A stretch of DNA of 9,963 nucleotides from Nautiliaceae bacterium (GTDB lineage: Bacteria; Campylobacterota; Campylobacteria; Campylobacterales; Nautiliaceae): the NCBI GenBank assembly GCA_027063075.1, contig JAMOSM010000105.1:1-9963 (forward strand), read 5' to 3'. The notes under the pieces were generated by a model, which was not told the origin of the DNA, ran no database searches, and saw only the letters and a list, made by a program, of their open reading frames with translations. Every line of letters starts with the position of its first letter. Position 1 is the first letter of the stretch. Below are positions 1 through 5,542 of this stretch, in pieces. Position numbers and translations under genes: made by a program.

Positions 1-2
1 AA

Positions 3-8
3 TAAAAT
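3..8 (+). promoter_or_regulatory. possible -10 box for the potassium channel operon
   Basis: TAAAAT lies 18 bases before the TTG start of the channel gene, and a start site about 7 bases downstream would leave a very short leader. It resembles the tlyA -10 in sequence and distance. Only two bases precede it in the window, so no upstream element can be judged, and AT-rich DNA gives such matches by chance. Weak call. Confidence 0.25.
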
Positions 9-26
9 ATTAAAAAGTAAACTTTC

Positions 27-1628
27 TTGAGACTCAAACAGATTATTATTAAGGCTCTTGTAGCCTTTGCTTATTATCTTGATTCAAATAAGACTTATAA
101 AAAAATCAAACACTTTTTCTGGCGACTTATGAATGATGATTCTTTTCCTCTAAAAAGAATTTTTGATTTTTTTATGTTCTTTTTAGTTTTAATTAGTGTT
201 GGTATTTTACTTTATGATATAAAGCATAAAGTTCACCCGATATTAGAAGATTTTGATTTTTATTTTGTTACTAGTGTATTTGCAATAGAATATTTAGTAA
301 GATTATGGGTTTATAACGATATTCATAAAATAATAATTCAGGAGTATGAAGAAGCCCATTTTGTCGGACGAGAGTTTGATTTAAAGAAAGTAATAAAAGA
401 GGTTATTGCTAAAAAATGGGAATACATTAAATCACCTTTTGCCATTATTGATTTTTTGGCAATTTTACCGAGCTACAGGGCTTTAAGAATTTTTAGGATT
501 TTTGTAATTTTCAGACTCTTTAAGCTTCTTAGATATACTAAAAGCATAAATACCTTTATAGAAGTTCTTGCTAATAAAAAATTTGAACTTTTTATTCTCC
601 TTATTGCGGTATCGTTTGTTACATTTATAGGAGGAGCTGTAATTTATGTTTTTGAAGCTCATGCTAATGAAAAGATTCAAAATATTTTTGATGCAATTTA
701 TTGGTCATTAATTACCATTTCCACTGTTGGTTATGGTGACATTACGCCTGTTACTCATGAGGGCAAAGTCCTTACTATGATATTAATTATAATTGGTATT
801 GGCTTTATCTCTTTTGCAACATCGATTATAGCATCAGCTTTTACTGAGAAACTTGAAGAGCTTAAGGCAGAAAGGGTTGTTAGGATTATTAAAGGAATGA
901 ATGATGTTTATTTAATTTGCGGTTTTTCAAACGAAGCTGAGATACTTTGTGAGAGGTTTAAAAAAGAGAGTCAGGATTTTGTAGTGGTTGATATTGATGA
1001 AGAGAGGGTAAAAAAAGCGAATATAAAAGGATATATAGCAATAAAAGGGGATATTACTCAAAAAGATTTTTTAAAAACTCTTGATTTTGAAAAACTTTCA
1101 AAAGTGTTTGTTTTAACAAACAATGATATAAGCAATTCTTTTATAATTTTAAGTATCAAAGCCTTTTGTAAGAAAAAAGAGCTTGATATAATTGCCCTTG
1201 CAAATGATGAAAAAAATGTCTCTAAAATGAAAAAAGCAGGGGCAAAGTATGTTGTTGTTCCAACTACGGTTACTGCTCTTTTAATGGCTGAGTATATAGG
1301 TCATCCTATAACATTTGAAGTAATTGATGCTATTTTAACAGAAAAGAAAAACGCAGTAATTGATGAGATTATTGTAATTGAGAATTCTATTCTTGATGGA
1401 AAACTTATAGGAGAAGTGGATTTTGATAAGTATAAACTTATTTTATTTGGAGTAATGAAGAAAAACGAATCTCCCCTTTTAAATGAGACGCTAAAAATAG
1501 AACACGGGCATTTTTATTTTAATCCGCCTTTTGATTTAAGACTAGAAGCTGGGGATATCTTGGTTGTTATGGGATATAATGTTAGTGTTAATTATTTTAA
1601 ATATCTTGTAGAAAGAAGTAGTATATGA
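27..1628 (+). CDS. voltage-sensor-type potassium channel with C-terminal RCK domain
   Basis: A 533-residue inner-membrane K+ channel of the six-helix type fused to a cytoplasmic regulator of K+ conductance. Helix S1 spans about 45-64, S2 78-96 (acidic E88), S3 137-148 (D142), S4 150-170, S5 186-208 and S6 248-272. S4 is a regular voltage sensor, with basic residues every third position (R151, R154, R157, R163, K166, R169; V160 breaks the row). The selectivity filter is TVGYGD at 233-238. The RCK N-lobe (Rossmann fold) runs from about 292 to 425 and the RCK C-lobe (TrkA_C) from about 445 to 531. An in-frame TAA at 18-20 limits the N-terminus, so TTG 27 is the first possible start. It has no clear Shine-Dalgarno, but the first in-frame ATG (residue 35) would cut into sequence before S1 that looks conserved. 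H. pylori has a related RCK channel (KchA). Gating ligand and direction of K+ flow are unknown. The gene overlaps the next one by ATGA. Confidence 0.9.
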   Translation: MRLKQIIIKALVAFAYYLDSNKTYKKIKHFFWRLMNDDSFPLKRIFDFFMFFLVLISVGILLYDIKHKVHPILEDFDFYFVTSVFAIEYLVRLWVYNDIHKIIIQEYEEAHFVGREFDLKKVIKEVIAKKWEYIKSPFAIIDFLAILPSYRALRIFRIFVIFRLFKLLRYTKSINTFIEVLANKKFELFILLIAVSFVTFIGGAVIYVFEAHANEKIQNIFDAIYWSLITISTVGYGDITPVTHEGKVLTMILIIIGIGFISFATSIIASAFTEKLEELKAERVVRIIKGMNDVYLICGFSNEAEILCERFKKESQDFVVVDIDEERVKKANIKGYIAIKGDITQKDFLKTLDFEKLSKVFVLTNNDISNSFIILSIKAFCKKKELDIIALANDEKNVSKMKKAGAKYVVVPTTVTALLMAEYIGHPITFEVIDAILTEKKNAVIDEIIVIENSILDGKLIGEVDFDKYKLILFGVMKKNESPLLNETLKIEHGHFYFNPPFDLRLEAGDILVVMGYNVSVNYFKYLVERSSI

Positions 1629-2320
1629 AAATAGCACTTTTTGGGTTTGATGATTTTGGTGAGAGGGTTGCAGAGTTTTTGCAAAAAAAGGACTTAGTAG
1701 TAGTTGTGTTAGATGAAGAGGAGGAAAAAAGGGCAAAAGAGAAGTTTTATGATGTAATAAGAATAAATGAAATAAGCGATGATGAAATCAGAAAAATTGA
1801 AGGGTTTGATATAGCTTTAGCCGTACTGAGAGATGAGGATAAAAATCTGTTTTTATGTTTGACTTTAAAAGATTTATATCCTACAAAAAACATAATAGCT
1901 AAAGTCTCAAATAAGGATAATGAATATAAATATAAATTAGCAGGAGTTGATAAAACCATTAATCCTTATGAAGTAACAGCAAACAGGATTATGACAATTT
2001 TAAAAAAACCTCTTACGTTAAAACTTATTGAAGAGATTATTTTTGAAGACAACAATCTCTCTTTTGCCGAAATTGAAATTCCAAAAGGTTCATTTTTAGA
2101 CGGAAAATACATAAAAGATATTTATAAAGACATTTCGTCAAATTATAATATCTTAATTATTGCTATTGTAGATAAGGAAATGAGTGAGAATGTTCAGTTT
2201 GTAACAAGAGGAATTAATCACAAAATAGATGCGGGCGATATTTTAATAGTTGTGGGTGATAGGGATGAGATAGAAAGATTTGAAGAAGATTTAATTCTCT
2301 TAGGAGTTAAAAATGGTTAG
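1625..2320 (+). CDS. stand-alone RCK/TrkA-type potassium regulatory protein
   Basis: A 231-residue soluble protein with no membrane helix. It is built as an RCK N-lobe (Rossmann-like, about 1-120) followed by an RCK C-lobe (about 140-228, ending in a typical GDILIVVGDRDEIERFEEDL-like tail). The nucleotide loop at 7-12 reads GFDDFG, keeping the first and last glycine of GxGxxG but with Asp in the middle, and D30 sits at the end of strand 2 where ribose is usually bound. Proteins of this family (TrkA, KtrA, KefC-type RCK) form rings that gate K+ transporters or channels according to a bound ligand. No TrkH/KtrB transporter lies nearby. The start ATG lies inside the stop of the upstream channel gene (ATGA), with only a weak AG-rich ribosome site, so it is probably made by translational coupling in step with the channel. 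That makes the channel the most likely partner. The exact ligand and partner are inference. Confidence 0.85.
   Translation: MKIALFGFDDFGERVAEFLQKKDLVVVVLDEEEEKRAKEKFYDVIRINEISDDEIRKIEGFDIALAVLRDEDKNLFLCLTLKDLYPTKNIIAKVSNKDNEYKYKLAGVDKTINPYEVTANRIMTILKKPLTLKLIEEIIFEDNNLSFAEIEIPKGSFLDGKYIKDIYKDISSNYNILIIAIVDKEMSENVQFVTRGINHKIDAGDILIVVGDRDEIERFEEDLILLGVKNG
2302..2306 (+). promoter_or_regulatory. ribosome binding site of gpsA
   Basis: AGGAG lies 6 bases before ATG 2313, inside the end of the upstream RCK gene. It fixes the gpsA start and shows that the 8-base gene overlap is real. Confidence 0.75.
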
Positions 2321-3200
2321 TGTAATAGGTGCTGGAGCCTGGGGAAGTGCTTTGTTTTATGCAATATCTCAAAAGACAAAAGCAGTAATTACTTCAAGAA
2401 AGAAAAGAAATATTGAAAATTTTGTGGAGATTGAAAAAGCACTTCAGAATGAGTATATAATAATTGTAATTGCTGCTCAGGCAATAGGGGAGTTTTTGAA
2501 GCATTATGGCGATAAGATAAAAAATAAAAAAATTCTTGTTGCAAGTAAAGGAATTGATACAAAAAGGCTTAAATTTTTAAATGAAATTTTTGAGGAGTGG
2601 GTAAGTGAAGAAAATTTAGCTTTTGTTTCTGGACCTTCTTTTGCAAAAGAGGTAAAAGAGAATAAACCAACAGCCCTTGTAATTGCTTCTAAAAATCTTT
2701 CTTTAGCAGATGAATTTAGTGAATTTTTTCCTGAATTTATAAAAGTTTATACAGATTCTGATGTTGAAGGCGTGGAAATTGCGGGGGCATATAAAAATGT
2801 AATTGCAATTGCTTCTGGAATATGTGAAGGGTTAAATCTTGGAAATAATGCAAAAGCTGCACTAATTTCAAGAGGACTTGTTGAGATGGACAGGTTTGGT
2901 GAAAGGTTTGGTGCAAAAAAAGATACATTTTTAGGTGTTGCGGGGGCTGGAGATTTGTTTTTGACAGCAAATTCAACAATGAGTAGGAACTACAGGGTTG
3001 GAATTAATCTTGCAAAAGGTAAAATGATAGAAGATATTTTAAAAGAACTTGGTGAAGTTGCTGAAGGGGTTTATACTACAAAAGCAATTTTTAAGCTCTC
3101 TCAAAAATTTGATATTTATACACCAATTGCGAATGAAGTCTATAAGATAATTTATGAGGGCAAAAAGCCCAAAGAGTCTTTAAAAGACCTTCTTTCTTAG
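2313..3200 (+). CDS. gpsA: glycerol-3-phosphate dehydrogenase [NAD(P)+]
   Basis: A 295-residue cytoplasmic enzyme that reduces dihydroxyacetone phosphate to sn-glycerol 3-phosphate, the backbone for phospholipids. The NAD(P) fingerprint GAGAWG is at 6-11. SKGI follows at 78-81 (K79), then GPSFAKEV at 107-114. The catalytic lysine is K161 in GAYKN, and the helical substrate domain has GNNAKAALISRG (177-188), GAGD (211-214) and SRNYRVG (224-230). It is shorter than the usual 330 or so because the loop between strand 2 and the next strand (about 28-47) lacks the customary segment around a YLPGI-type motif. I recall the same shortening in Campylobacter GpsA, so it is probably lineage-typical and not damage. 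The start ATG is supported by AGGAG six bases upstream and overlaps the RCK gene by 8 bases, which puts gpsA in the channel operon. Its stop overlaps the end of a convergent small gene by 4 bases. Confidence 0.97.
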   Translation: MVSVIGAGAWGSALFYAISQKTKAVITSRKKRNIENFVEIEKALQNEYIIIVIAAQAIGEFLKHYGDKIKNKKILVASKGIDTKRLKFLNEIFEEWVSEENLAFVSGPSFAKEVKENKPTALVIASKNLSLADEFSEFFPEFIKVYTDSDVEGVEIAGAYKNVIAIASGICEGLNLGNNAKAALISRGLVEMDRFGERFGAKKDTFLGVAGAGDLFLTANSTMSRNYRVGINLAKGKMIEDILKELGEVAEGVYTTKAIFKLSQKFDIYTPIANEVYKIIYEGKKPKESLKDLLS

Positions 3201-3298
3201 TTAGATGGAGATTTTTTTACTGCATCAACTACAATATAAAGCATCATACCCGTTGCAATTACACATAAAGCTATTGCCATAAATCCGCTAAATCCCAT
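3197..3298 (-). CDS. 33-residue single-pass membrane microprotein, function unknown
   Basis: A tiny minus-strand gene whose product is almost one membrane helix. It has a six-residue N-terminus (MGFSGF), a hydrophobic stretch at about 7-27 (starting MAIALCVIATGMM) and a short polar tail with two lysines (KKSPSN end). By the positive-inside rule the tail is probably cytoplasmic. The ATG at 3296-3298 has an AAGGAG ribosome site 5 bases upstream and an extended -10 about 28 bases upstream, both in the right place, which is strong support for so short a frame. The frame could be extended upstream to about 79 residues, but the promoter and ribosome site would then lie inside the gene. I do not recognise the family. 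Such helices often serve as small subunits or modulators of membrane complexes, but nothing here names a partner. Its 3' end overlaps the gpsA stop by 4 bases, and it is transcribed divergently from tlyA. Confidence 0.7.
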   Translation of the reverse strand: MGFSGFMAIALCVIATGMMLYIVVDAVKKSPSN

Positions 3299-3303
3299 TT
3301 TTT

Positions 3304-3309
3304 CTCCTT
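3304..3309 (-). promoter_or_regulatory. ribosome binding site of the 33-residue membrane protein
   Basis: On the minus strand AAGGAG stands 5 bases before ATG 3298. It is one of the clearest ribosome sites in the window and decides the start of this short gene. Confidence 0.7.
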
Positions 3310-3325
3310 TTAGTTTAATCGTTTT

Positions 3326-3334
3326 ATTATACCA
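3326..3334 (-). promoter_or_regulatory. extended -10 promoter of the 33-residue membrane protein
   Basis: Read on the minus strand this is TGGTATAAT, a perfect TATAAT with a TGn extension, as is common for the housekeeping sigma factor in Campylobacterota. A start site about 7 bases downstream would give a leader of roughly 20 bases carrying AAGGAG. It lies back to back with the tlyA promoter, about 33 bases apart. Confidence 0.65.
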
Positions 3335-3364
3335 ATAAAATAAAATGATGTGAATAAATTTAGA

Positions 3365-3370
3365 TAAAAT
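3365..3370 (+). promoter_or_regulatory. probable -10 box of tlyA-ispG
   Basis: TAAAAT (five of six to TATAAT) within the run TAGATAAAATTCC, 20 bases before the tlyA TTG start. No -35 is evident, which is usual for Campylobacterota, and there is no TGn extension. The divergent neighbour means tlyA needs a promoter in this gap. Confidence 0.45.
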
Positions 3371-3377
3371 TCCTAAA

Positions 3378-3384
3378 AAAAGGA
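3378..3384 (+). promoter_or_regulatory. ribosome binding site that decides the tlyA start
   Basis: AAAAGGA ends 6 bases before TTG 3391 but touches the alternative TTG at 3385 with no gap. Only the downstream TTG has workable spacing, and it yields the family-typical N-terminus MRLDEILV. Confidence 0.65.
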
Positions 3385-3390
3385 TTGCTT

Positions 3391-4098
3391 TTGAGACTTG
3401 ATGAAATACTGGTAAATAAGGAGTTGGTTTATTCAAGAAACAAAGCTCAAGAATTAATAAAAAATAAAAAGGTAAAGGTAAATTCTCGTATTGTTACAAA
3501 ACCTTCTTTTAGAGTAGATGAAAATGATAAAATAGAGCTTTTAGAAAAAACTTATGTAAGCAGGGCTGCAAAAAAGCTTAAATGTTACCTTGATAAATAC
3601 AATATTGATTTAAAAAACAAATTAGTTCTTGATATCGGAAGCTCTACAGGAGGATTTAGCGAAGTCTGTTTGGAAAAAGGGGCAAGGGTTGTTGGAGTTG
3701 ATGTTGGTGATAATCAGCTTCATCCTTCTTTAAGAGATAAAATAGAGCTTTTTGAAAATACCGATATTAGAGATTTTAGCTATCCTGAAAAATTTGATAT
3801 GATAGTAAGTGATGTGAGTTTTATCTCTCTTCTTAAGATTTTAAAAAAAATTGATTCTTTGATTGAAAAAGGCGATATTATTTTGCTTTTTAAGCCTCAG
3901 TTTGAAGTGGGGCGTGAGGCAAAAAGAGATAAAAGAGGAGTTGTGGTTGATAAAGAGGCTATTAAAAAAGCGCGGGAGAATTTTGAAAAAGAGGCAAAAA
4001 AATACTGGAAATTTATAAGAAGCGAAGAGGCGTGTATAAAAGGAAAAGAGGGAAACAGAGAGTTTGTTTATCATTTTTTAAAGGAGAGTAATGATTAA
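3391..4098 (+). CDS. tlyA: TlyA family rRNA 2'-O-methyltransferase (hemolysin A homologue)
   Basis: A 235-residue protein with an S4 RNA-binding domain (about 1-60, opening MRLDEILV) and an FtsJ/RrmJ-type Rossmann methyltransferase domain (about 58-232). The S-adenosylmethionine loop is DIGSSTGGF at 81-89, and VGVDVG at 101-106 marks strand 2. The K-D-K-E set expected for ribose 2'-O-methylation is visible as K62 in SRAAKKL, D141 in VSDVSF, K168 in FKPQFE and E224 in GNREF. The family methylates cytidines of the ribosomal RNA. The short form found in Campylobacter (TlyA type I) is known to act on C1920 of 23S rRNA, and the length here fits that form. The old hemolysin name should not be read as toxin activity. 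The start is TTG 3391, chosen for ribosome-site spacing over TTG 3385. The gene overlaps ispG by 8 bases, so the two are probably co-translated. Confidence 0.94.
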   Translation: MRLDEILVNKELVYSRNKAQELIKNKKVKVNSRIVTKPSFRVDENDKIELLEKTYVSRAAKKLKCYLDKYNIDLKNKLVLDIGSSTGGFSEVCLEKGARVVGVDVGDNQLHPSLRDKIELFENTDIRDFSYPEKFDMIVSDVSFISLLKILKKIDSLIEKGDIILLFKPQFEVGREAKRDKRGVVVDKEAIKKARENFEKEAKKYWKFIRSEEACIKGKEGNREFVYHFLKESND

Positions 4099-5143
4099 AA
4101 GGTATCCCACAAGAAAAATAAAAGTCGGTAATGTAGAAATTGGAGGAGATGCTCCTATTAGTGTGCAGTCAATGACCTTTTCAAAAACAAAAGACATTGC
4201 TGCTACACTTGAACAGATAAACAGGCTCTATTTTGCAGGGGCTGATATTGTAAGGGTTGCTGTTTTAGATGAAGAAGATGCAAAAGCTCTAAAAGAGATT
4301 AAGGCAAAATCACCCCTTCCTATAATTGCTGATATTCATTTTAATTATCGTTTAGGGCTAAAAGCTGCTGAGGTGGTTGATGGGCTTAGGATAAATCCCG
4401 GAAATATTGGTGGGAAAGAGAGGGTAAAAGAGATTGTAAAAGTTTGTAAAGAGCGCAGTATTCCTATAAGAATCGGGGTAAATGCCGGTTCTTTAGAAGA
4501 GCATCTTGAAAACAGATACGGACAAACCCCAAAAGCGATGGTTGAGAGTGCTCTTTGGCATATTAAATTTTTAGAAGACCTGGATTTTACGGATATAAAA
4601 GTTTCGCTTAAGGCAAGTGATGTTCAAAGAACTGTTAAGGCTTACAGAATGCTAAGACCGCTTGTAAATTATCCTTTTCACTTAGGAGTTACGGAAGCTG
4701 GGACAAAGTTTCACGCTACAATTAAATCCGCTGCGGCATTTGGAGCTTTACTTCTTGATGGTATAGGCGATACTCTTAGGGTTTCAATAACAGGGGAACT
4801 TGAAGAAGAGATAAGGGTAGGTAAGGCTATTTTGCAGGATTTAGGATTAAAAAAGGGAGTTAATATAATTTCTTGTCCTACGTGCGGAAGAATTGAAGTA
4901 GATTTGCCTCCTATTGTCGAAGCGGTTGAAGAAGCTACCAAAAACATAAAAAAACCGCTTAATTTGTCTGTAATGGGATGTGTTGTAAATGCAATCGGAG
5001 AAGCTAAAGAAGCTGACCTTGCAATTGCGTGTGGCAAAGGGTATGGGCTTATTTTAAAAAAAGGTGAAATTATAGGAAAATATAAAGAAAATGAACTTTT
5101 AGATAGATTTTTAGAAGAGATTGAAAAAATCTCAAAAGAGTAA
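4091..5143 (+). CDS. ispG: 4-hydroxy-3-methylbut-2-enyl diphosphate synthase (flavodoxin/ferredoxin)
   Basis: A 350-residue iron-sulphur enzyme (GcpE) of the MEP route, converting methylerythritol cyclodiphosphate to hydroxymethylbutenyl diphosphate for isoprenoid synthesis. It has the two-domain bacterial form. The N-terminal TIM barrel (about 1-250) shows VQSMT (25-29), ADIHF (80-84) and LRINPGNIG (99-107). The C-terminal reductase-like domain binds a 4Fe-4S cluster through C262 and C265 (SCPTCGR) and C297 (MGCVVN), with E304 as the conserved glutamate. The usual GCVVNGPGEA is here [10 protein letters not shown]; the cysteine and glutamate are kept and I recall similar variants in other Campylobacterota. 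The start ATG has AAGGAG 4 bases upstream and overlaps the tlyA end by 8 bases. It shows that the organism uses the MEP pathway. No hairpin terminator is evident after it, so read-through into the next operon is possible. Confidence 0.97.
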   Translation: MIKRYPTRKIKVGNVEIGGDAPISVQSMTFSKTKDIAATLEQINRLYFAGADIVRVAVLDEEDAKALKEIKAKSPLPIIADIHFNYRLGLKAAEVVDGLRINPGNIGGKERVKEIVKVCKERSIPIRIGVNAGSLEEHLENRYGQTPKAMVESALWHIKFLEDLDFTDIKVSLKASDVQRTVKAYRMLRPLVNYPFHLGVTEAGTKFHATIKSAAAFGALLLDGIGDTLRVSITGELEEEIRVGKAILQDLGLKKGVNIISCPTCGRIEVDLPPIVEAVEEATKNIKKPLNLSVMGCVVNAIGEAKEADLAIACGKGYGLILKKGEIIGKYKENELLDRFLEEIEKISKE

Positions 5144-5174
5144 AATTATTATGTTAATTGTTTTAATAAAAATT

Positions 5175-5183
5175 TGATATAAT
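5175..5183 (+). promoter_or_regulatory. extended -10 promoter of the dnaB operon
   Basis: TGATATAAT, a perfect TATAAT with the TGn extension, followed by TT. A start site near 5190 gives a leader of about 58 bases. Upstream is AT-rich DNA with no convincing -35, as expected for Campylobacterota. It is the best promoter candidate on the plus strand. Confidence 0.7.
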
Positions 5184-5211
5184 TTAGTAACTAAAACTAA
5201 ACTAATTCTAA
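5183..5211 (+). repeat. palindrome and ACTAA repeats at the predicted transcription start
   Basis: TTTAGT-A-ACTAAA (5183-5195) is a perfect inverted repeat with six-base arms around one central base. The right half is followed by two more ACTAA copies (5196-5200 and 5201-5205) and a TCTAA (5207-5211). The block starts on the last base of the -10 and covers the likely start site, where a repressor would block polymerase. It could also be chance in AT-rich DNA. No regulator is encoded nearby. Confidence 0.35.
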
Positions 5212-5237
5212 TTTTAAAAATAGATTTAAATATAAAC

Positions 5238-5243
5238 AAAGGA
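5238..5243 (+). promoter_or_regulatory. ribosome binding site of the 97-residue membrane protein
   Basis: AAAGGA stands 5 bases before ATG 5249 and supports that start and the reality of this unrecognised gene. Confidence 0.65.
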
Positions 5244-5248
5244 TAAAA

Positions 5249-5542
5249 ATGGGTGCTGCTACTTTAATTTATATTGTAGGGCTAAGTATAGCGTCTATGG
5301 CTTTTATTTTTATGTTTTTAATTTTAAAACCAACTAAAGTTACAAAAGAAAAACTTGAAAAAGCTATTGGTAAAGATGCTGTAGAAGCTATAAAGAATGC
5401 AAAAGACGATGAAGAGATAAAAAAAATTATAAGGAGTCTCTCAAGGCTTAGAAAATCTAAACTAAAAACATTAATGGAGTCTCAGGATATAAGGGATGTT
5501 TTAAAAGCTATTCATGAACATATTTTAAAGGATAAGAGTTGA
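5249..5542 (+). CDS. 97-residue membrane-anchored protein of unknown function, first gene of the dnaB operon
   Basis: The product has one N-terminal membrane helix at about 3-26, followed by a charged, lysine- and glutamate-rich helical domain (about 30-97) that is predicted to lie in the cytoplasm. No cysteine pairs, metal sites or known motif are visible. The segment from about 52 to 80 (KDDEEIKKII, then SLSRLRKSKL) looks like amphipathic helices. I do not recognise the family. The gene has a good extended -10 and AAAGGA ribosome site, and its stop shares two bases with the dnaB TTG start (TTGA), so its translation is tied to that of the replicative helicase. A role as a membrane tether or accessory for DnaB is only a guess from position; it may equally be an unrelated passenger. 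Codon use looks like that of the neighbours. Confidence 0.85.
   Translation: MGAATLIYIVGLSIASMAFIFMFLILKPTKVTKEKLEKAIGKDAVEAIKNAKDDEEIKKIIRSLSRLRKSKLKTLMESQDIRDVLKAIHEHILKDKS
5527..5532 (+). promoter_or_regulatory. ribosome binding site that decides the dnaB TTG start
   Basis: AAAGGA lies 6 bases before TTG 5539, inside the end of the upstream gene. It supports TTG as the true dnaB start, which gives the expected short N-terminus MNLYNIDIERGIL. Confidence 0.65.

Noticed and set aside
129..131. First in-frame ATG (codon 35) as the channel start
   Set aside because: It would remove residues just before S1 (HFFWRL region) that appear conserved in related channels, and it has no better ribosome site than TTG 27. 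Not excluded fully.
2394..2456. Short loop in GpsA that could suggest a deletion
   Set aside because: The frame is intact, all catalytic motifs are present and Campylobacter GpsA appears to share the shortening, so it is not a recent deletion.
3158..3170. GGGC-AAAAA-GCCC hairpin near the gpsA end
   Set aside because: The stem is only four pairs, lies in coding sequence and is not followed by a T-run, so it is not an intrinsic terminator.
3385..3390. TTG at 3385 as the tlyA start
   Set aside because: The ribosome site AAAAGGA abuts it with no spacing; TTG 3391 has 6 bases and gives the family-typical MRLDEILV start.
3197..3436. Longer 79-codon version of the minus-strand small protein
   Set aside because: Its start would lie inside tlyA, and the good extended -10 and AAGGAG would then be inside the gene. 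The extra N-terminal part looks like translated non-coding AT-rich DNA.
4979..5008. Isp[11 protein letters not shown] instead of GCVVNGPGEA
   Set aside because: The cluster cysteine and the conserved glutamate are kept, and I recall similar variants in Campylobacterota; it is a lineage form and not a broken site.
4711..5037. A 108-codon open frame on the minus strand within ispG
   Set aside because: It lies wholly opposite a clear ispG sequence, has low-complexity serine/isoleucine-rich content and no ribosome site; it is a shadow of the real gene. The same holds for the minus-strand frames inside the channel, RCK, gpsA, tlyA and dnaB genes.
5144..5172. AT-rich partial inverted repeat after ispG as a terminator
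   Set aside because: The arms do not pair consistently and contain no GC pairs; no terminator can be claimed between ispG and the dnaB operon.
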